From positions 1-64,000 of the forward strand of contig CAMVGM010000002.1 of the NCBI GenBank assembly GCA_947167015.1: a stretch of DNA of 64,000 bases, given 5' to 3'. Below the pieces are notes generated by a model. That model had not been told where the DNA came from. It did no database searches and was given only the letters and a program-made list of their open reading frames with translations. The DNA comes from an uncultured Bacteroidales bacterium (lineage in GTDB: Bacteria; Bacteroidota; Bacteroidia; Bacteroidales; UBA932). Below, one piece after another: positions 62,295-64,000 of the stretch. Every line of letters starts with the position of its first letter. The stretch's first letter is position 1. The position numbers and the translations under genes are program-made.

Positions 62295-64000
62295 ATGATC
62301 CGACTTCCCGACAACACCGTCTTCGGAGAATATACCGTGCACCGCTTCATCAAGGCGGGCTTGTACAACGACAGTTACATCGTGAAGAACGCCGCCGGCG
62401 TCCCCTTCTTCATGAAGTTCTACGACCTGCCGAACATGCCGGACAAGATGCTGCGGGAAGGGATGGTGGAGGAGATCATCTTCTGCCAGATCCTCTCCCA
62501 CCCCAACATCATCCGCTATGTCGGGAACGGATCCGGCAAGATCAACGGGCGGGATTTCCAGTATCTGATCACGAAGTTCTTCAACGGCTCGCTCCTGTCG
62601 GAACTGCTGCGCGAAGGGCGGACCTTCTCCGTCCAGGAAGCCAAATCCATCCTCATCCCGGTCCTCCAGGGACTCGTGTACATGCACGGGGAGATGAAAC
62701 TGAACCACAACGACCTCACCCCGCGCAACATCCTGCTGGAGTCCGGGCCCGACGGCGTCCTGACCCCGAAGATCATCGACCTCGGCCACACGCACGAGGA
62801 CGTGGACGGCGCCGTGCCCTTCCCGATGGAAGACCTCAACCTCTTCTACGTGGCCCCGGAGGCGCTGAAAGGCACCTTCACCGCCAAGAGCGACGTCTTC
62901 TCCGTGTGCGCCATCCTCTATACCCTGCTGTACGGCAAGGCGCCCTGGCACTGCCACATCGGCGCCCACGACTCCTTCTATTCGCGCAAGATCAGCGTCG
63001 GAAGGGCCCGCGAGGCCGCGCTGGAGTTCCCGAAAGGCGGCCCGAAGGATCCGGCGATGGACGCCATCCTGGAGGCCGGCCTGAACCCCGACCCCGCGCA
63101 GCGGCCGGACGCTTCCGTGCTGCTCACCCTCCTGTCCGAGGACTTCAAGCCCGAAGAGATCAGCCTGCGGGAGGCGGCCGCACCGGCGGAACAACCGAAG
63201 GAGCAGGCCGACAAACCCCGTGAGGACCAGGTCCGGCTGCAGGCGCGCAGGAACCGCCCCGGCCAGGGCGGCTTTGCCGACGTGGCCGGCATGGAAGGGC
63301 TCAAGCAGGAACTGCTCCAGCGGGTGATCTGGGTGCTGCAGGACAAGGAAAAGGCGGCGAAATACCGGCTGCTGCCACCCAACGGGATGCTGCTCTATGG
63401 CCCTCCCGGCTGCGGCAAGACCTTCTTCGCCAAGAAGTTCGCCGAGGAATCCGGCTTCAACTACTACCTGGTGAACGGTTCCGACCTGGGCAGCACCTAC
63501 ATCCACGGCACGCAGGGCAAGATCGCGGACCTGTTCCAGAAGGCAGAGCAGAACGCCCCGTCCGTCATCTGTTTCGACGAGTTCGACTCCTTCGTGCCCG
63601 CCCGCGGATCCGACTCGGCCCGCAACCGCGCGGAGGAAGTGAACGAGTTCCTCTCGCAGCTGAACAACTGCGCCGAGCGGGGCGTGTTCGTAATCGGCAC
63701 CACCAACCGCGTGGACATGATCGACCCGGCGGTGCTCCGCAAGGGAAGGATGGACCTGAAATACGAAATTCCGGCACCGGACGCCGAGACGCGCCGGGCG
63801 ATGTTCGCCCTGCACCTCAAGGGCCGCCCGCTCTCGGACGACGTGAACCTGGACCGTCTGGCCCTGCTGTCCGACGGCTACGCCTCGTCCGACATCGCCT
63901 TCATCGTGAACGAGGCTGCGATGGTGGCGGCGCTCGCCGACGAGTCCATCTCGCAGGAAATCCTGGAAAAATCCATCAAGGGCAACCCCTCCTCCCTCTC
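62295..64000 (+). CDS. Protein kinase domain fused to classic-clade AAA+ ATPase (runs off right edge)
   Basis: Manual translation (absent from ORF track): MIRLPDNTVFGEYTVHRF..., Lys in PFFMKFYDL, HNDLTPRNIL catalytic loop, IIDLG, APEAL; then GFADVAGMEGLKQEL, GPPGCGKT Walker A, VICFDEFDSF Walker B, GTTNRVD, RKGRMD. Confidence 0.9.
   Translation, partial: MIRLPDNTVFGEYTVHRFIKAGLYNDSYIVKNAAGVPFFMKFYDLPNMPDKMLREGMVEEIIFCQILSHPNIIRYVGNGSGKINGRDFQYLITKFFNGSLLSELLREGRTFSVQEAKSILIPVLQGLVYMHGEMKLNHNDLTPRNILLESGPDGVLTPKIIDLGHTHEDVDGAVPFPMEDLNLFYVAPEALKGTFTAKSDVFSVCAILYTLLYGKAPWHCHIGAHDSFYSRKISVGRAREAALEFPKGGPKDPAMDAILEAGLNPDPAQRPDASVLLTLLSEDFKPEEISLREAAAPAEQPKEQADKPREDQVRLQARRNRPGQGGFADVAGMEGLKQELLQRVIWVLQDKEKAAKYRLLPPNGMLLYGPPGCGKTFFAKKFAEESGFNYYLVNGSDLGSTYIHGTQGKIADLFQKAEQNAPSVICFDEFDSFVPARGSDSARNRAEEVNEFLSQLNNCAERGVFVIGTTNRVDMIDPAVLRKGRMDLKYEIPAPDAETRRAMFALHLKGRPLSDDVNLDRLALLSDGYASSDIAFIVNEAAMVAALADESISQEILEKSIKGNPSSL

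Overview
High-GC Bacteroidota-type chromosomal window: TAnnTTTG/TTTG promoters, type III glutamine synthetase, a RAYT/REP unit and Bacteroidales-like gene content. Most of it is densely packed core metabolism. It runs: pyrG (partial), gltD-gltB and glnN; then nadE, an AGCS symporter, a thioesterase, trkH and an OxyR-like regulator. Next comes a REP/RAYT unit, followed by a 14-gene minus-strand ilv-leu-aminotransferase-metX-lysC-lysA run of about 17 kb. Divergent from that is a thrA-thrB-thrC-asd-purU operon. The right third is more accessory: a DUF1460 protein, an esterase, small lipoproteins, an uncharacterised 606-aa protein, a GH115, a receiver/PPDK_N fusion, gdhA, hsp20, a ThrE-type exporter and several small enzymes. 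It ends with a GH105-CE12 fusion, a GH2 and a protein kinase-AAA+ ATPase fusion that runs off the window and is missing from the ORF track. The most interesting items are: (1) the kinase-AAA+ fusion; (2) a RAYT transposase with a coupled 117-aa ORF, flanked by matching GGGGAAGGTC palindromes; (3) the receiver-PPDK_N fusion lacking the phosphotransfer domains; (4) an OxyR-like regulator without the redox cysteine pair; (5) a structured repeat element beside gdhA/hsp20; (6) an unannotated 42-codon membrane ORF and an orphan terminator-like hairpin upstream of glnN. All family calls are by reading protein motifs; no searches were run.
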